A stretch of 64,000 nucleotides of DNA from assembly GCF_001513965.1 (NCBI RefSeq), contig NZ_KQ948015.1, forward strand, positions 677,373 through 741,372. The letters are read 5' to 3'. This stretch comes from Streptomyces cellostaticus. Lineage in GTDB: Bacteria > Actinomycetota > Actinomycetes > Streptomycetales > Streptomycetaceae. The notes below the pieces were generated by a model. That model searched no databases. It was not told where the DNA came from and saw only the letters and a list, made by a program, of their open reading frames with translations. The position numbers and the translations under genes are program-made. The stretch's first letter is position 1. Each line of letters opens with the position of its first letter. Below, in pieces: positions 25,752 through 34,308 of the stretch.

Positions 25752-27569
25752 TCAGCGGCCCACCGCGTAGCCCTGCATCCCGCGCGGATTCGCGGCGGCC
25801 GACAGGATCCCCGTCCCGGGGTCGCGGGCCACCGCGCACAGGCGGCCCTCCGACCAGGCCGGGCCGAGCGTGACGTCGTGGCCGCGCCGGCGCAGCTCCT
25901 CGACCACGTCCGCGTCCATGCGGGACTCCACGGTCACGCTGCCGGGGCGGTGCCCGCGCGGGTAGAAGGAGCTGGGGAAGCCGTCGTTGTGCCAGTTCGG
26001 GGCGTCGATGGCGCCCTGCAGGTCGAGGCCGCCGCGGACCGGGGCGCGGAGGGTGGCGGCGAGGAAGAAGTGCAGCTGCCACTGGTCCTGCTGGTCGCCG
26101 CCGGGCGTGCCGAACGCCAGCACCGGGACGCCGTCGCGCAGCGCGAGGGACGGGGTGAGGGTGGTGCGGGGGCGGCGGCCCGGGGTGAGGGAGTTCGGCA
26201 GTCCCTCCTCGAGCCAGGTCATCTGCAGCCGGGTGCCGAGCGGGAAGCCCAGCTCGGGTACGACCGGGTTGGACTGGAGCCAGCCGCCGCTGGGCGTGGC
26301 CGCGATCATGTTGCCCCAGCGGTCGACGACATCCAGGTGGCAGGTGTCGCCGCGGGTGCCGCCGTCGGCGGCCACGCGGGGCTCGCCGGGCAGCTGCGCG
26401 ACGGTCGGCTCGCCCGCGCCCAGCGGATCGAAGCCCGGGTCGTCGCCGGTCTGCACGCGCGCGTGCGCGGGAACGGGAAGGCGCGGGGTGGTTCCGCCGG
26501 GGCTGCCGGGGCGCAGCTCGTAGGAGGCGTTGGCGCCGACGAGGGCCCGGCGGGCGGCGTTGTAGCCGTCCGACAGCAGCTCGGGGAGCGGCACGTCGGC
26601 GGCGTCCCCGTACCAGGCCTCGCGGTCGGCCATGGCGAGCTTGCAGCCCTCGATGAGCAGGTGGACGTAGTCGGCCGAGCCGTGGGCGGGCAGCTCGGGC
26701 GGGAGCAGGGCGAGCTGCTGGAGGAAGGCGGGGCCCTGGCTCCAGGGGCCCGCCTTGCACACGGTCCAGCCGTTCCAGTCGTACGTCGCGGGCGCCTCGT
26801 AGGCGGCCGACCAGCCGGCCAGGTCGGCCTCGGTGAGGGTGCCGGTGTGCCGTTCGCCGCTGGTGTCCCGGGTGGGTCGCCGGGACTGCCGTACCAGGGC
26901 CTCGGCGATGAAGCCGGAGCGCCACACCTCGCGCGCGGCGTCGATCCGGGCCTCCCGGCCGCCGGCCCGGGCGGTCCCGGCGAGCAGCCGCTTCCAGGTG
27001 GCGGCGAGGGCGGGATTGCGCAGCAGCTCGCCGGGCCGGGGCGCCCTGCCGCCCGGCAGGTACACCTGCGCCGAGGAGGTCCACTCGGTCTCGAACAGCT
27101 GCCGGACGCTCTCCACGGTCGCGCCGACGTTCTCCACGGGCGCGTGCCCGTGCTCGGCGTACCCGATGGCGTACTTCAGGACGTCGTCGAGGGACTTGGT
27201 GCCGTGGTCGCGCAGGAGCAGCAGCCAGGCGTCGAAGGCGCCGGGCACGGCGGCCGCGAGCGGTCCCGTACCGGGTACGAGATCCAGACCGAGTCCCCTG
27301 TAGTGCGCGACCGTGGCGCCCGCCGGGGCCACGCCCTGCCCGCACAGCACGCGTACCTCGCCGTCGGCCGGGGCGAGCAGGACCGGCACCTCGCCGGCCG
27401 GCCCGTTCAGGTGCGGCTCCACCACGTGCAGCACGAACGCGCCCGCCACGGCCGCGTCGAAGGCGTTGCCGCCGTCCTCCAGGACCGCCATCGCCGACTG
27501 GGAGGCCAGCCAGTGGGTGGAGGACACCATCCCGAAGGTGCCCTGGAGGGTGGGCCGGGTCGTGAACAC
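25752..27569 (-). CDS. Gamma-glutamyltransferase family protein, cytoplasmic
   Basis: This 605-residue protein belongs to the Ntn-hydrolase gamma-glutamyltranspeptidase family: GNAFDAAVAGAFVLHVVEPH near the start and the autocleavage/nucleophile Thr in RGDTCHLDVVDRWGNM. It lacks a signal peptide, unlike the second copy at 47.7-49.5 kb, so it should act inside the cell. Related proteins cleave gamma-glutamyl or gamma-amide bonds of glutathione-like molecules or act as acylases. GAGGAG seven bases before the GTG at 27569 fixes the start. Confidence 0.9.
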   Translation of the reverse strand: MFTTRPTLQGTFGMVSSTHWLASQSAMAVLEDGGNAFDAAVAGAFVLHVVEPHLNGPAGEVPVLLAPADGEVRVLCGQGVAPAGATVAHYRGLGLDLVPGTGPLAAAVPGAFDAWLLLLRDHGTKSLDDVLKYAIGYAEHGHAPVENVGATVESVRQLFETEWTSSAQVYLPGGRAPRPGELLRNPALAATWKRLLAGTARAGGREARIDAAREVWRSGFIAEALVRQSRRPTRDTSGERHTGTLTEADLAGWSAAYEAPATYDWNGWTVCKAGPWSQGPAFLQQLALLPPELPAHGSADYVHLLIEGCKLAMADREAWYGDAADVPLPELLSDGYNAARRALVGANASYELRPGSPGGTTPRLPVPAHARVQTGDDPGFDPLGAGEPTVAQLPGEPRVAADGGTRGDTCHLDVVDRWGNMIAATPSGGWLQSNPVVPELGFPLGTRLQMTWLEEGLPNSLTPGRRPRTTLTPSLALRDGVPVLAFGTPGGDQQDQWQLHFFLAATLRAPVRGGLDLQGAIDAPNWHNDGFPSSFYPRGHRPGSVTVESRMDADVVEELRRRGHDVTLGPAWSEGRLCAVARDPGTGILSAAANPRGMQGYAVGR

Positions 27570-28051
27570 GGGCGCGCTCCTCGGCTCGGGTACGTCTCCC
27601 GGGTGATCGTACGGACGTGATCGCCGACCGGGAACACCATGGTCACCTGCGGCGTTGATCTCGTGCGCCACGCGCGCGTGGCGGGCGCCGCGCCGGCAGA
27701 CGGGGCCGGCGCGTGAGGCGGTCGTCGAGGGGATGATCGAGTCGTTCCGGGGGGCGGTACGGCCTCGTGGACGGCAAGGTCACCGACGGGGAGCGGGCGC
27801 GCGCCGGGGAGCCGGCCCGCACCGAGTTCATGTCCCCCGAGTGGACGGCCCGGGTGCCGTAGCCGCCGACCGTCCGGAAGGCACCGGTTCAGCAACAGGT
27901 CAAGGGCTGCCCTGCCGTGAGCCAAAGGGACGTATGAGTTCCGTGTACGCCCGGACCGCCACCCCGACATAGCCGGATTTGCCCCGTTGACCGGTGGCTA
28001 CCGTGGGCGAGCCCGATCAGCCACAGCAACCACGGGGAAGAGGTGACGGCG
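27570..28051. other. 482-bp gap with a possible gene remnant
   Basis: No intact gene was recognised. Between about 27719 and 27862 on the plus strand a fragment reads, across a frame change, like the end of a protein (EGMIESFRG in one frame, DGKVTDGERARAG then TEFMSPEWTARVP and a stop in another). This looks like a decayed gene end, but I cannot name it. The rest is probably the upstream region of the two divergent neighbours. Confidence 0.35.
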
Positions 28052-28552
28052 GTGGGGGCGCCGATACGTTCACGCCTGCTCGATTTCGTCGAGCAGGATC
28101 CACCAGGACGAGAGGTCCCGGAACAGGGACCGCGTCGTTCGCAGCTGCTGGACCTCGTGGAGGCGGCTCCGCCTCCGGGCGCGGCCACGGACGACCGGCC
28201 CCGTCCCAAGCCCGGCGTACCCGCGTACCACACGCCGGTGTTCGTACCGGCACATCCGAGGTCCGTCGCGACGACGGGGTCGGACGGCCGCCCCGCGCGC
28301 GTGCCCTTCGTCGTCTTCGAGCTGTTCGAGCATCCCGCGCGCGGCACTGTGGCCTTCGCGTTCACGACGCCGGAGAAGCTGGTGGAGGCGCTCGGCGAGG
28401 CACAGCCGTGGGTCGCCACCTCGATCGGTCCGCTGGCGGAGGGCGTGGCCGAGCAGGACGTCACCGTGCTGCTCGACCCACGAGTTGCGCCCGGAGAACC
28501 CAACTGGCGGCCGGCGGACCTGGCCGCCTACGCGCAGGAGGTACGCCGGTGA
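28052..28552 (+). CDS. SseB-like protein (SAV_915 type)
   Basis: This 166-residue protein has a variable first half rich in Arg/Pro with a repeated helix (RSRLLDFVEQ, RSQLLDLVEA) and a conserved second half: VPFVVFELFEHPARGTVAF, FTTPEKLVEALGEAQPWV. This resembles the SseB-N-like/SAV_915 proteins found with WXG100 genes in Streptomyces. GAGGTGA six bases before the GTG at 28052 supports this start; GTG at 28043 is the alternative. Its stop overlaps the next start (GTGA). Role inferred: accessory protein of a type VII-like secreted cassette. Confidence 0.75.
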   Translation: MGAPIRSRLLDFVEQDPPGREVPEQGPRRSQLLDLVEAAPPPGAATDDRPRPKPGVPAYHTPVFVPAHPRSVATTGSDGRPARVPFVVFELFEHPARGTVAFAFTTPEKLVEALGEAQPWVATSIGPLAEGVAEQDVTVLLDPRVAPGEPNWRPADLAAYAQEVRR

Positions 28553-28848
28553 GCGACTTCAAGGCGGTCTACGACGACCTCGCCACCATGGCGAAGACCT
28601 TCCACGACGAGGCCGGCGACTACCGCAAGCTGCACCCCGACGTGGCACCGCCCGTCGTCAGCGGCGGCGACGCGGGGCTGGATTCGGCCGTCAAGGAGGT
28701 CGCCGACCTCATCATCTCCCTGCACATCGGCATGGCCGACCGGATGGACGACCACGGGGACAAGGTCGCGTACGCGCGGGACTCCTTCCACCGGCACGAC
28801 GTGGACGTCCACGGTGTCTTCGAGGATCTGATGGCGGGTGAGAGCTGA
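28549..28848 (+). CDS. WXG100-like small helical protein (DUF6317 type)
   Basis: This 99-residue all-helical protein (FKAVYDDLATMAKTFHDEAG, then DLIISLHIGMADRMDDHGDK) has the size and helical-hairpin pattern of ESX/WXG100 proteins, with the central turn lacking a clear WxG. The C-terminal HDVDVHGVFEDLM provides acidic residues like the YxxxD/E secretion signal region, though not the exact motif. It overlaps the gene before and the gene after, each by a stop/start fusion. I infer that it forms a heterodimer with the following WxG protein for type VII export. Confidence 0.75.
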   Translation: MSDFKAVYDDLATMAKTFHDEAGDYRKLHPDVAPPVVSGGDAGLDSAVKEVADLIISLHIGMADRMDDHGDKVAYARDSFHRHDVDVHGVFEDLMAGES

Positions 28849-30131
28849 TGGGTGACAGCTGGGTCGGCGGCGACATCGGCGGACTGCGCACGATGGCCGA
28901 GACGTACAAGAACGCCAAGGACAAGCTCGACGGCGTGGTCAAGCCGCTCAGCGGCGCCGTCGACAAACTGGTCGGCGACGCGAGCTGGAAGGGCGACGCG
29001 GCCGAGACCTTCCGCGCGAAGTGGAGCGAGGACGCGCTGGCCGCCGGCGGCTTCGCCGAACTGGTGCACGCGGCGGGCGAGATCCTCGAGACACTGGCCA
29101 ACGCGCTGTCCACGTGCGAGACGTCGCTGCAGAACGCGGAGCACATCGCGGCCCGCCAGGGCGTGGCGACGGACCCCAAGGGCGCGCCGCAGCCCATCAT
29201 GACGGCGAATCCACCGAGCGCGGACGACCAGAAGACCATCTCCGCGATGAACGAGTACGCCAAGGCACGCAACGAGATCCTGCACACCGCCCAGCACGCG
29301 CGGCTGGTGGCGGCGCAGCAGTTGCAGGGGCTGTACGACAAGGTGACGTCGAAGGACGACTCGGTGTCCAAGGGGGACAAGGTCACCCTGTACGACGCGC
29401 TGCGCGGCCTGTACGCGTATGACGCCGAGGACGCCCGGGCGGGCGGTATCGAGGCCCGCAAGCACATCGACGCGGCCAAGGCCGAGGCCCAGGACGCCAA
29501 GAAGCAGCTCAGCTCCGAGCGCAAGGTGTTCCAGCAGCAGGGCCGCACGATGCCCGACGACCTGCCCGCCAAGAGCGCCTACCGCGACGCGGTCACCAAG
29601 GTGGACGCGCTGGAGGAGGACATCGCGCGCGCCGACAACGGCAGCACCAAACTGCCGTACGACCGTGCCCTGAACGTCAAGCTGGCCGATGCCGCCGACG
29701 CGCTGCGCCTGGGCAAGGGGCTGGAGGCGCTGCCGGACGTCCTCAAGGAGCTTCCGGTCCTGGACGTCGCCGCAGCGGCCGCCTGCGGTCTGATCGAGGC
29801 GAAGGACGACCACGACAAGGGCTGGTCCTGGCAGCACTCCGTTGCCGTCGACGGCGGGGTCGCCCTCGGTGGCCTGGCCGCCGGTGCGGCGATCACGGCG
29901 GCCCTGCCCGTCGAGGGTGCCGCCGCCGTCGCCGCGGTCGGTGTCGGCACGGTGATCGTCGCGACGTCCGTCCTCGATCACACCTTCCACGAGCACTGGA
30001 GCGAGGACATTCACGACCACGGGGTGGTCGGTGGCGTGTGGACCGGGACGAAGCACGTCGCCACGGAGACTGTCGACGACGGAAAGCGACTGGTGAAGGA
30101 TGTCTGGCATGGCGTCACGAGCATCTTCTGA
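28848..30131 (+). CDS. Large WXG100-domain protein, type VII substrate-like
   Basis: This 427-residue protein has an N-terminal WXG100 hairpin (about 1-100) with WKG in ASWKGDAAETF, a charged helical middle (about 125-300) and a C-terminal region with two hydrophobic glycine-rich stretches (GGVALGGLAAGAAITAALP and VAAVGVGTVIVATSVLD), ending DDGKRLVKDVWHGVTSIF. The layout matches long ESX substrates with an N-terminal secretion domain and a C-terminal effector. I see no nuclease or deaminase signature; the hydrophobic tail could insert in membranes. Its 3' end overlaps the next, membrane-protein gene. Confidence 0.82.
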   Translation: MGDSWVGGDIGGLRTMAETYKNAKDKLDGVVKPLSGAVDKLVGDASWKGDAAETFRAKWSEDALAAGGFAELVHAAGEILETLANALSTCETSLQNAEHIAARQGVATDPKGAPQPIMTANPPSADDQKTISAMNEYAKARNEILHTAQHARLVAAQQLQGLYDKVTSKDDSVSKGDKVTLYDALRGLYAYDAEDARAGGIEARKHIDAAKAEAQDAKKQLSSERKVFQQQGRTMPDDLPAKSAYRDAVTKVDALEEDIARADNGSTKLPYDRALNVKLADAADALRLGKGLEALPDVLKELPVLDVAAAAACGLIEAKDDHDKGWSWQHSVAVDGGVALGGLAAGAAITAALPVEGAAAVAAVGVGTVIVATSVLDHTFHEHWSEDIHDHGVVGGVWTGTKHVATETVDDGKRLVKDVWHGVTSIF

Positions 30132-30645
30132 GGCCGCCGCCCCCGGATTCTCCGTCCCCATCCCTGCCTTGCCGAAGCTGGGACGGACGTGGTATCGGCG
30201 CGGCGCACTCTACTGGCTGTGCCGCGCCCGTACGACGGTCTTCATCGTTCTCGTCATGGCCATGTTCTCCCTCTTCGCGCTGAGCCTGTACGCGGGGGTC
30301 CGCGACCTTCTGCCGTCCACCGTGCGTGTCATGTGTGACGGCGTGCAGGTGGCCGCATCCGTCGTGACCTTGGTGTGGGGTTGGGTGGCGCAGCGCAGGG
30401 GCCACCGCGTGGCGCTTCTGAATCCCCCCACTCCCAGCCAGACCCTCCAGGCCAAACGCGACCACAACAGGCGCGTCCCGGGGCGGATCGCCATGGGTCG
30501 CGGGCTCGTGCTGCTCGCCGCTCCTGTCATGCCGGCGTTCGCCGCATGGATCGTCGGCTGGTTGGCCGCCTGGCTCACCGTCCGCGAATACCCCAGCGAA
30601 GTCGGCGCCCGCCGCTGGCTCGAGGAGCACGCCACCGGAACATGA
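30109..30645 (+). CDS. Small membrane protein, possible immunity partner
   Basis: This 178-residue protein has membrane helices at about 40-62, 75-92 and 130-155 and a polar C-terminus ending EVGARRWLEEHATGT. The ATG at 30109, inside the end of the WXG100 gene, has GAAGGA eight bases upstream; ATG at 30100 is possible. As the last gene of the cassette and a membrane protein next to a candidate membrane-active effector, it fits an immunity factor, but this rests on position alone. The last codons are repeated 104 bp downstream. Confidence 0.75.
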   Translation: MASRASSEAAAPGFSVPIPALPKLGRTWYRRGALYWLCRARTTVFIVLVMAMFSLFALSLYAGVRDLLPSTVRVMCDGVQVAASVVTLVWGWVAQRRGHRVALLNPPTPSQTLQAKRDHNRRVPGRIAMGRGLVLLAAPVMPAFAAWIVGWLAAWLTVREYPSEVGARRWLEEHATGT

Positions 30646-30729
30646 CACCGACCGCAACACCCGTCTGCATCCCGTCCCTCCCGGGCCTCGGCACCACCGG
30701 CGAAGTCGGCGCCCGCCGCCGGCTCGAGG
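30596..30729 (+). repeat. 30-bp direct repeat copying the end of the membrane-protein gene
   Basis: GCGAAGTCGGCGCCCGCCGC (first 20 bases) starts at 30596 and again at 30700; the 30-bp units differ at one base. Copy one is coding (EVGARRWLE), copy two lies in non-coding DNA. The 246-bp gap 30646-30891 otherwise shows no gene. Confidence 0.8.
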
Positions 30730-30891
30730 TACATAACAGACAGATCAGTACGTCGTGAACACGCTGTCGTGACCGTTCGAGCACGCACCGAGTTGGCACT
30801 TCCGCCCCACACGCAGTCGTGTGACACTGTCGTCCCCGTCCACCATGCGGACCCCTTCCACACCCCACCCCTCCCCCACGAGAAGTGCGCC

Positions 30892-31557
30892 GTGCGTTCT
30901 CTTCCTCTGCCGCTCGCCCTCACCGCGCGTCTGACGCCGGTCGCCGTGCTGGCCTGTGCCGGCTGGGCGCTGTCGTCGGGCCCGGCCGCACCGTCCGCCG
31001 ACGGCCATCGCACGGCCCGGGAGACGCCCACCGGGCCGGCCTCGGCGCCGTCCTCCACCCAGGTCTCGAAGACGTACGCCGCCGCGCCCGCCCCCTGCAC
31101 CAGCGTGCCCGTGGCGACGCTCAAGTCCCTGGTACCCGGGGCCAAGGCGGCGGGCAAGGAGATCCCCTCGACGGACACCAAGCTGCGCCGCACCTGCTCC
31201 TGGAACGCCCTCAAGGGCTACGCCTACCGCTGGCTCGACGTCTCCTTCGAGATCACCGGCTCGGACCAGGAGGCGAAGAAGGAGTACGAGCAGCGCGTCA
31301 CCGAGAAGAGCGGCGGCGGGGCCGTTCCGGGGCTCGGGGACACCGGCTACTCCGTCGTGAACCTCACCACCGAGGACAAGCAGCAGACCCGCGAGGGCGT
31401 GGTGATGGCCCAGGTCTCCAACGCCCTGGTGATCGTCACCTACAACGGCAGCGACTTCGACACGAAGAAGGCCCCGGACACGGACGAGATCAACAAGGGG
31501 GCCATCCAGGCCGCCAAGGCCGCTGTCGCCGCCTTGCAGGGCAGCGCATCCGGCTGA
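30892..31557 (+). CDS. DUF3558-like lipoprotein
   Basis: This 221-residue protein has an N-terminal signal sequence with lipobox VLAC (Cys22), a Thr/Pro/Ala-rich linker, and an exported domain beginning at a conserved Cys (APCTSVPVATLKSLVPGAKA), with a second Cys in LRRTCSWNALKG. This two-Cys pattern is that of the DUF3558-type actinobacterial lipoproteins. The GTG at 30892 is chosen because it begins right at the basic-hydrophobic signal; the ribosome-binding site is weak. It ends 7 bp from a convergent thioredoxin-like gene. Function unknown; cell-surface location is inferred. Confidence 0.8.
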   Translation: MRSLPLPLALTARLTPVAVLACAGWALSSGPAAPSADGHRTARETPTGPASAPSSTQVSKTYAAAPAPCTSVPVATLKSLVPGAKAAGKEIPSTDTKLRRTCSWNALKGYAYRWLDVSFEITGSDQEAKKEYEQRVTEKSGGGAVPGLGDTGYSVVNLTTEDKQQTREGVVMAQVSNALVIVTYNGSDFDTKKAPDTDEINKGAIQAAKAAVAALQGSASG

Positions 31558-31564
31558 CGCCCCG

Positions 31565-32107
31565 TCAGGAGCTGGCCAGCGGCACGGCCAGGTCGCGCAG
31601 TTCCTTCTCCGTGATCGTGCCGGAGCGGACGGCCGCCATCCTGCCCCGGGTGTCGATGACGACCGTGAAGGGCACGCCCCGCGGCACCGAGCCCCTGGGG
31701 AACTTCAGCATCCGGCGGCCGGAGGGGTCGCTGAAGCTGGGGTAGGCGAGCCGGTGGTCCTGCTGGAAGGAACGGCCGCTCGCGGTGTCCGTGTCGGTGT
31801 TGAGCCCGAGGACCTGGACACCCTTGGCCGCGAGGTGCTTCTGGGCCGCGTTGAGTTCGGGCGCCTCGGCCCGGCAGGGCCCGCAATAGGAGGCCCAGGC
31901 GTTGAGTACGACGACCTTGCCGCGGTAGTCGGACAGCCGCAGGGGCTTGCCGTCCAGGCTGTCTCCGGTGAAGTCGGGCGCGGCCCTGCGGTCTTCGGCG
32001 GGAACGGGCCCGCTCTTCTCCTCGGCGGGGCCGGCGGTGGCCATCCCCGCATGGCAGGAGGCCAGCAGCAGGCAGGCCGCGGTCCACAGCAACGGTCGCG
32101 TCTTCAC
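31565..32107 (-). CDS. TlpA/ResA-like thiol-disulfide oxidoreductase lipoprotein
   Basis: This 180-residue protein starts with a signal sequence and lipobox LASC (Cys18), followed by an AhpC/TSA-Redoxin-type thioredoxin fold: GKVVVLNAWASYCGPCRAEA carries the CGPC active site (Cys75/Cys78), and GVPFTVVIDTRGRM holds the cis-Pro region. Such lipoproteins reduce disulfides outside the membrane, for example in cytochrome c maturation. A GATACT hexamer ends eight bases before the GTG, so the message may be leaderless; no Shine-Dalgarno sequence is evident. Confidence 0.9.
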   Translation of the reverse strand: MKTRPLLWTAACLLLASCHAGMATAGPAEEKSGPVPAEDRRAAPDFTGDSLDGKPLRLSDYRGKVVVLNAWASYCGPCRAEAPELNAAQKHLAAKGVQVLGLNTDTDTASGRSFQQDHRLAYPSFSDPSGRRMLKFPRGSVPRGVPFTVVIDTRGRMAAVRSGTITEKELRDLAVPLASS

Positions 32108-32216
32108 AAGGCACGAGTATCGCAACAGCCGGGCGGGGGAGAGATCTTGGGGTGCTGTAGGTTCCGGCGGGGATGACCAGCGGCGGGCGCCGGAGCCACC
32201 AGATGCGGGGGCTGTA

Positions 32217-32737
32217 GTGCGGGTGCGGTACGCGGTCGGGGCCGGAGCGCCGGCGGTCGTGGTGGCGGCGTCCGGCTGGGCGTGGTGGCGGCGTCCGGCT
32301 GGGCGTGGTGGGCCGGGCACGACAGCGGCCCGCGGTACGGGCTGCAGGCCGCCGGGCGGGCGCCCGGACCCGCGTGTGCGGGCCTGGCCGGGCGCCGGCC
32401 CGGGCGGCTCGACGGCCACGGGCGCGAACAGGTGGGCGTGACCGGCGCCCAGGCGTGGGGATCGGGCGCCGTCACGGCCCGGTGCGGCGTGACCTCGCCC
32501 GGCCCGTCGGCCGACCCGTGCGTGAGCGTGAACGGCGTGGACCGGCTGCTGGAACAGGCCCGCTCCCGGCAGGCGGGTCGCCCCCCTCGCGCAGCGGTCG
32601 CACTGTATGCAGCGAGGGCCGCCGGGGCGGCCCGCGCTCAGGCGGCCTGCACCTCCTCCTCGTCCTTCCGGCCGGTCAGCAGGGTCAGCGCCAGGTACAG
32701 CACCAGCGAGGTGCCGAGGCCCACCGCCCAGCCGTAG
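32217..32737 (+). pseudogene. DUF3515-like gene broken by a 23-bp duplication
   Basis: From the GTG at 32217 the frame reads VRVRYAVGAGAPAVVVAASG and then leaves frame. In the shifted frame after 32282 it continues as a DUF3515-like protein: GRLDGHGREQVGVTGAQAWG, AVTARCGVTSPGPSADPCV and NGVDRLLEQ. Deleting one copy of the duplicated 23 bp restores a single open frame. The frame then runs about 100 bp into the convergent transporter gene before its stop. DUF3515 proteins are small actinobacterial exported proteins of unknown role with conserved Cys residues. Confidence 0.6.
32259..32304 (+). repeat. Perfect 23-bp tandem duplication
   Basis: The 23 bp beginning GTGGTGGCGGCGTCCGGCTG occur at 32259-32281 and 32282-32304 without mismatch, with the first bases of a third copy following. 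The length is not a multiple of three, so it breaks the DUF3515-like frame. Confidence 0.9.
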
Positions 32738-34176
32738 TCGGCGAGAGGCTTGAGGGCGGGGACGGGGCGGCCGTCGATCAGCGGATGGAAGTCCGCGCCG
32801 CCGACCGCCAGGACACCGCCGGCCACGAAGGCGACGACCGCCCGCCAGTTCCAGCCGCCGGCGTACCAGTAGCGGCCGCCCGTGCGGTACAGGTCGGCGA
32901 GGGCGAGGCGGGTGCGGCGCAGGATCCAGTAGTCGGCGACGAGGATGCCCGCGACCGTGCCGAGCAGTCCGCCGACCAGGCCGAGCCAGGTGAAGATGTA
33001 CCCCTGCGGGTCGGAGTACAGCTTCCAGGGGAAGATCAGCACGGCGAGGACCGAGGTGATCAGGGCGCCGGTGCGGAAACTGATCCTGCGCGGCGCGAGG
33101 TTGGAGAAGTCGAAGGCCGGGGAGACCAGGTTGGCCGCGATGTTCACGGACAGGGTCGCGACCAGCACGGTGACCAGGGCGTAGAGCAGGCCGACCACGT
33201 TGTCCGTCTTGGCGGCGAGCTGGACCGGGTCCCAGACCGGCTTGCCGTAGACCGCCTGCGAACCGGAGGTGACGAGCACGGAGAGGAACGCGAACAGGGT
33301 CATCGTGGTCGGCAGCCCGAGGGCCTGGCCCCAGGTCTGCGCCTTCTGGCTCTTGCCGTAGCGGGTGAAGTCCGGGATGTTCAACGACAGCGTGGACCAG
33401 AAGCCGATCATTCCCATCAGTGAGGGCCAGAACAGCTTCCAGAAGTCGCCGCCCCAGCCCAGCTTCGAGGGCTGGTCGAACAGCGGGCCGAAGCCGCCGG
33501 CCTTGCTGCGCATCCACCACAGCATCACGAAGGCGCCGACGAGGACGAAGGGCGCCGCCCAGTTCTCGAAGCGGCGGATGGTCTCCATGCCCCGGTAGAT
33601 GATCGCGACCTGGATGGCCCAGAAGACCGCGAACGACAGCCACATGGTCCAGGCGTAGCCGCCGATGTGCGCGGCGTTCGCCCAGCTGTCACCGATGAGC
33701 TTGCCGGCGAGGAAGAAGATGGCCTCGCCGCCGATCCAGGTCTGGATGCCGAACCAACCGCACGCCACCAACGCTCTGACGACGGCGGGGAGGTTGGCGC
33801 CGCGCACTCCGAAGGAGGCGCGGGCGAAGACCGGGAAGGGGATGCCGTACTTGGGTCCCGCGTGCCCGGTGAGCAGCATCGGCACCAGCACGATCAGGTT
33901 GGCGAGGGCGATGGTGAAGACGGCCTGCTTCCAGTCCATGCCCACCGCGATCAGCCCGGACGCGAGGGTCCAGGAGGCCGTGTTGTGGGCCATGCCGACC
34001 CACAGCGCGGAGAAGTTGTACGTCGTCCAGGTGCGCTTCGCCGCGGGGACCGGGAGCAGGTCCTCGTTGGCGTAGGGGCCGCTGGGCTGCGGCGAACCAG
34101 GGGCGATCTCCACCCGGCCGTCGGCGAGGGTGACTTGAGCGGTCGGCGGTATGGCGGCGGGAGCGGTGTCGGTCAT
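32638..34176 (-). CDS. NCS1-family nucleobase/hydantoin transporter
   Basis: This 512-residue protein has 12 membrane helices and NCS1 signatures: TWTTYNFSALWVGMAHN in helix 1, GPKYGIPFPVFARASFG between helices 2 and 3, RALVACGWFGIQTWIGG in helix 3, and ILVADYWILRR near helix 10. The family imports uracil, allantoin or hydantoins with Na+ or H+. It is the last gene of the dihydropyrimidinase cluster and so most likely brings in its substrate. The ATG at 34176 gives MTDTAPAAIPPTAQVT; the upstream ribosome-binding site is poor. Confidence 0.93.
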   Translation of the reverse strand: MTDTAPAAIPPTAQVTLADGRVEIAPGSPQPSGPYANEDLLPVPAAKRTWTTYNFSALWVGMAHNTASWTLASGLIAVGMDWKQAVFTIALANLIVLVPMLLTGHAGPKYGIPFPVFARASFGVRGANLPAVVRALVACGWFGIQTWIGGEAIFFLAGKLIGDSWANAAHIGGYAWTMWLSFAVFWAIQVAIIYRGMETIRRFENWAAPFVLVGAFVMLWWMRSKAGGFGPLFDQPSKLGWGGDFWKLFWPSLMGMIGFWSTLSLNIPDFTRYGKSQKAQTWGQALGLPTTMTLFAFLSVLVTSGSQAVYGKPVWDPVQLAAKTDNVVGLLYALVTVLVATLSVNIAANLVSPAFDFSNLAPRRISFRTGALITSVLAVLIFPWKLYSDPQGYIFTWLGLVGGLLGTVAGILVADYWILRRTRLALADLYRTGGRYWYAGGWNWRAVVAFVAGGVLAVGGADFHPLIDGRPVPALKPLADYGWAVGLGTSLVLYLALTLLTGRKDEEEVQAA

Positions 34177-34308
34177 GGGCAGGCCAATCAAAATGAGGGG
34201 TGGGACGGGGAGAGGCCGTGCGGTGGCTCCAATGGGGGGTGCGCGGAGAGCGCCCTGGGCCCCCTTCCCGGGACGGCGGGAAGAGGGAGATCAACGTGCC
34301 GGGGACGG

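Noticed and set aside
25605..27620. Plus-strand open frame of 671 codons opposite the cytoplasmic gamma-glutamyltransferase
   Set aside because: It has low-complexity Gly/Ala/Arg composition and no motif; the minus strand has the full Ntn-hydrolase signature.
27655..27972. Possible 105-aa plus-strand protein in the gap before the WXG100 cassette
   Set aside because: Composition is Arg/Gly-rich, there is no ribosome-binding site, and part of the stretch looks like a decayed gene end in another frame.
28052..30645. Complete type VII secretion system
   Set aside because: Only substrate-like and accessory genes are present; no EccB, EccC, EccD or mycosin genes occur in the window.
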